DNA of 64,000 bases from Camarhynchus parvulus. Lineage: Eukaryota; Chordata; Aves; Passeriformes; Thraupidae. The stretch is taken from positions 1,364,001-1,428,000 of the forward strand of contig NC_044577.1 of assembly GCF_901933205.1 (NCBI RefSeq), given 5' to 3'. The position numbers and the translations under genes are program-made. Below, piece after piece: positions 60,721 through 64,000 of the stretch; the first letter of the stretch is position 1, and each line of letters begins with the position of its first letter. The notes beneath the pieces were generated by a model that was given only the letters and a program-made list of their open reading frames with translations, did no database searches and was not told where the DNA came from.

Positions 60721-61932
60721 CTCATGTAAGGCTTGGAAAGGGCTGTGGATTTTCAGGTGACACCTAAAATATGTCAGTATGCTTTTCCAAATGAAATATT
60801 TGTCAGTTTTATTTCGTTATGGTTGGAGCATTTCAGAAAGGTCAACGCATAAGATTTACACTCCAGGTTGTGGCTTGGTTGATATATTTTCCTGTCTTAA
60901 TCAATAATTGTATTATTAGCAACCTTAAGCTACTCAGGAGGCTGTTGAAAAATACTTGTCAGGTGAGTAAAATCATCATTCCTTGGTATGATAATACAGC
61001 TTCCCTATATCTTATTTATTAGGTGCTTGTTGAAATGTTTGAGCCAAGGCATGTCCTGTTCTGGTGGATTTATACAGCTTGGAGCTGCCATGCTCTGCCC
61101 AAAAACAGTCCAGAAAAAACCCAAGATGCAGCTGAAGCTTTTGTATAGATTTCTCCTGATGCCCATAATGCCGTTGGCAGGGTTAATAATTTGTGTTCAA
61201 AGCCTGTGCAAGGCTTGTAGTTGTCCCCAAAATGCAGTGTTCGAGCAGAAAAGTCTTATGAAGATTTGGTCAAATAAAGCTCTCATGAGAGTAGTGTAAA
61301 GACACAAGGTTGGTTTTTTAGCCAATAAAAATGATATTTTCAGGTTTCTTAACACCTTTCTTTTCTGTTTTAAATTATTCTGCAAATAATTTCTGTTTTT
61401 AAGGAACTTTGCAATGGGATCCTGGCTAGTGGAAGGGCAGGAGGTGAGCACAGATTGTGTAATTAGCCATAAACTTTCCTTTGTTCTGTTAGTCTTTTGC
61501 CCTCTTCATTCCCAGTGGCTTGGGGAGGGGCTTTTCTGTCCTGCTGGGTTGCCGAATAGCTTAAAGATATCTTAGGACATGTTGGGGCCACAGGGGGATT
61601 TAGGATTGGTTTAGAGGGCATCCCATCGTCAGCAGGATCTGGATTTAATATGAAAACCCCTAAATGAATATCTAATCCTCTTCTTTCTGGGGATAGATGT
61701 TTTATCCTCATTTTGAAACACAGCCTTCCTTGCGCTGTTGCAAGGAGCTGAAGCTCTCTGAGCATCTGCAGCTGGCTGCTTGCCAGGCCAGACACAAGGA
61801 TACACATGGATATATACATTGCATTTTGGCAACTGGGGAATGCTGAGCTCCAGCCAGGGGGGCTGGGTGGTGTTTGGGAGCTAGCAGTGTGTGCTGTGAT
61901 AAGGGCTTGTTCCTCTGGGTTACCTAAGTGGG
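60721..61932 (+). other. Intron 1 sequence, no element seen
   Basis: AT-rich, unique-looking sequence between a CR1 tail and the LTR-like element. No supported gene. Confidence 0.55.
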
Positions 61933-62570
61933 TGTCTTGGGCTGAAAAGACAGGTGCCTGCTAAGGAAATGGAAAATGTGAACCCCCTCTCTCCAAATTG
62001 TTATCATTTTGAAATTAAGGGGCTCTCAGGCAAAGATATGGGAGCAGGGATAACAGTTCTTTAGTAGGCAAGGAAAAAAAAAGATAAAATAAACAATGCA
62101 GTAATACAAAACAACCCTGACAGAGTGAGAGTATGGCCTGACTCCCTGTGTGCCAGGGTGTTGGCAGCAGTCCCATTAAAGGGTGGCTGCAGTCCTCCTG
62201 CAGAGACAGGTGTGGTTCTGCTGGAGCAGTGATCCTGTAGAAGGGTGGAGTTTCCCTCTGAAGATCCAGTGGTGGTGTAGATTGGTCTGGTCTTCCTCTG
62301 GGAATCCAGTGGGAAAGGTGCTGTGGTGTTCCAGCTGTCAGATTATATCCAGGAAGGAATGCTTGGCTCCTCCCCCTGGGAGGAGCTTCTCCCAATGGGA
62401 TGATGTAATTTTATCAGTCGTGCAGTGACACTCAATGGGCCCATTATCAGCAGATGTCTCCCTGGAGGGAGGAGTGGGTGTGGAAGAGATAAGGAAAACT
62501 GCCCACTGAACAGAAGAGAACAGCCATACAGATGGCAAATAGAACACAATTTGCTTGGCAGTCCAGGACA
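61933..62570 (-). mobile_element. LTR-like element of 638 bp bounded by inverted termini
   Basis: The left end reads TGTCTTGGGCTG and the reverse complement of the right end reads TGTCCTGGACTG, matching at 10 of 12 positions in the TG...CA arrangement of LTRs. The flanks gtggg and ggggg match at 4 of 5, a possible decayed 5-bp duplication. Orientation is argued from the minus strand: an inverted CCAAT near 62393, a GC-rich stretch, then a TATA-like GGATATAATC (62341-62350 reversed). I recognise the text as resembling a repeated songbird ERV LTR. The plus strand has an AATAAA at 62088-62093, so orientation is not certain. No retroviral gene adjoins it. Confidence 0.72.
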
Positions 62571-62765
62571 GGGGGGTTTTTGGTTTGTTTCTCATGCTGA
62601 GGGAAACAAGATCTGCTGAGTACAGGAGGTTAAATTCAGCAGGAAGTAAAATTCTCCTGGCTACAAGAAGTGTGTGTACCTGTCCTTAGCCTGGCCTCAG
62701 CCCTGGGTTCCCTATTCCTAATGATTCCCGTGGCTTTAAGAAGTGAAAGGCACAATTTTGTTGCT

Positions 62766-62983
62766 GCCAGAAGGCAGGGATGGGTGGGATATTGGGAAGG
62801 AATTGTTCCTGTGAGGGTGGGCAGGCCCTGGCACAGGGTGCCCAGAGCAGCTGTGGCTGCCCCTGCATCCTTGGCAGTGCCCAAGGCCAGGTTGGATGGG
62901 GCTTGGAGCAATCTGGGATGGTGGAAAGGGGTGGAATGGGATGGTCTTCGATGTCCCTTCCCACCCAAACCAGACTGGGATAG
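62766..62983 (+). mobile_element. CR1 3' end
   Basis: It runs from gaaggcagggatgggtggga through gaattgttcctgtgagggtg, aggccctggcacagggtgcc, gtggctgcccctgcatcctt and aaggccaggttggatggggc to gatgtcccttcccacccaaa. It is the same subfamily and nearly the same breakpoint as 34836-35053, and the reverse of 39475-39857. Confidence 0.92.
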
Positions 62984-64000
62984 GATTCTTTTTCTGAAGG
63001 AAGACTGAAGGACAGAGAAGAAGCTGATCCTTCCTCTGGACTCCTACTGTTAATTGTGGGCTGCTTTGTAAAAGCAAGATATGGATTTACTGGAGGAAGT
63101 CTGATGAGGGACTGAAAGATGATGAAGGGATGGAGTGAAGAGAGGCTGAGAGCTGGGACTGCTCATCCCGGAGAAGACTCAGCCAGCTTGTCCACTGGTG
63201 TTAAACTGACCTGTGAAATGTCCTGCTGGTTAGAATCCAGAGAAGCGCTCTGTTTATCATTTAAAAGAGCCCCATGGCTCAGATTTTAGAGAATTATCCG
63301 TTCCTTCTGAAGCTTGTAATAAAAATCATGATGTTGACAGGAGCTGTGTGTGCTCACCTAAATGCTTCAGAACTTTGAATGCTCCATGTGCTTTCCAGGG
63401 TCTGTGCTGGAGCCCTCAGAGTTGGTGTTTCTGCTCTGTACATGGTTAACTTGGAGGCTTAGTCACAGCTTTTCCCAGTTGGATTCATGTGGTGGGAAAT
63501 TCTGTGGGCTGGAGCAGCTTGGAGAGACAGACTTCCTGGGTATCTCCTCTTGAGAAAATTTTCCTTCTGACTGAACATCTGGTCCCTGTCTCAAGATTAA
63601 CCTTTAGCATTAGATTTGCTGAACAGTTAAGTAATGAATACATGCTAAACTGTGTGAGTTTTTTTTTATTATTCTTTCCATTGTGGATATAAATACTTGA
63701 AGCAGTAAAAGAGCAGGGTTCTAATTAGCTGTAAAGTAGGAATATACATTTTCAATAACATTTGGAGCCCTAACTGTATGTCTTGGAAAAGACAAGAGCT
63801 CTTGACGTGAGTAATGAGCCCTTCATGAGGTGTTTTCCAGCACCTGCATGAAACCCCTCATGAATTAGGTTTTTCATATACATGAATCAGCATTTCCAAT
63901 TTGTGAAAATGCCAGTTGTGAGCAGCACCTTTTGCTCTGTCAGTGGCCTGGGTGAAGAACAAACTCTTTGTGTTAAACAGAAAGTTCAGTTTTTAGGAGT
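62984..64000 (+). other. Intron 1 sequence to the window edge, no gene seen
   Basis: AT-rich, unique-looking sequence. No exon with AGAP1 exon 2 coding content and no transposon was recognised. Confidence 0.55.

Larger units (their letters stand above)
13864..64000 (+). other. AGAP1: AGAP1 intron 1 (partial, runs off the right edge)
   Basis: From the donor at 13864 no further AGAP1 exon appears. The expected continuation (DAFVNSQEW-like residues) is not encoded in any frame I read. AGAP1 is known for very long 5' introns, so over 50 kb of intron is expected. The content is AT-rich unique sequence with CR1 tails, two LTR-like elements and simple repeats. Alternative first exons or intronic transcripts cannot be excluded from sequence alone. 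Confidence 0.85.

Noticed and set aside
1..64000. CRISPR array, operon, phage or plasmid features
   Set aside because: Nothing of the kind is present. The interspersed CR1/LTR content and the spliced AGAP1 exon show vertebrate nuclear DNA.

Overview
The window reads as vertebrate nuclear DNA, most likely from a songbird (passerine). It is about 60% AT and almost free of long open frames. It is peppered with CR1-type LINE 3' ends, the dominant avian retroposon, and carries three solo-LTR-like elements of the kind I associate with passerine endogenous retroviruses. One unmistakable protein-coding exon is present. There is no bacterial or viral gene content, no CRISPR array, and no RNA gene I could recognise.

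Layout. Positions 1 to about 12,950 are intergenic DNA upstream of the gene. They hold an 18-copy minisatellite (6388-6836), a 490-bp CR1 3' end (7376-7862), a 381-bp solo LTR with a perfect 6-bp target-site duplication (10194-10574) and two minus-strand CR1 tails, the second of which ends about 50 bp before a CpG island. Positions about 13,000-13,915 are that CpG island. It is a TATA-less promoter with a ZNF143/THAP11-type site, a CRE-like site, several GC boxes and a duplicated CCATTGG block. Inside it lies coding exon 1 of AGAP1 (13701-13863, plus strand), which ends in a consensus splice donor in phase 1.

Everything from 13,864 to the right edge fits the very long first intron of AGAP1: I found no exon 2 in the window. 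The intron begins with a C-rich tandem block whose template strand is strongly quadruplex-prone. It then contains eleven clear plus-strand and four minus-strand CR1 tails, two further solo-LTR-like elements (58613-59024 and 61933-62570), and a nearly perfect 47-bp inverted repeat with a 182-bp loop (31614-31889) that I cannot assign to any repeat family.

Function. The only protein product supported here is the N-terminus of AGAP1, an Arf GTPase-activating protein with a GTP-binding-protein-like domain, a PH domain and ankyrin repeats. These later domains are encoded beyond the window. The most unusual signal is the 31.6-31.9 kb hairpin. The promoter architecture, the template-strand G-rich block after exon 1, and two long antisense open frames are secondary points. 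No new multi-gene system is visible.
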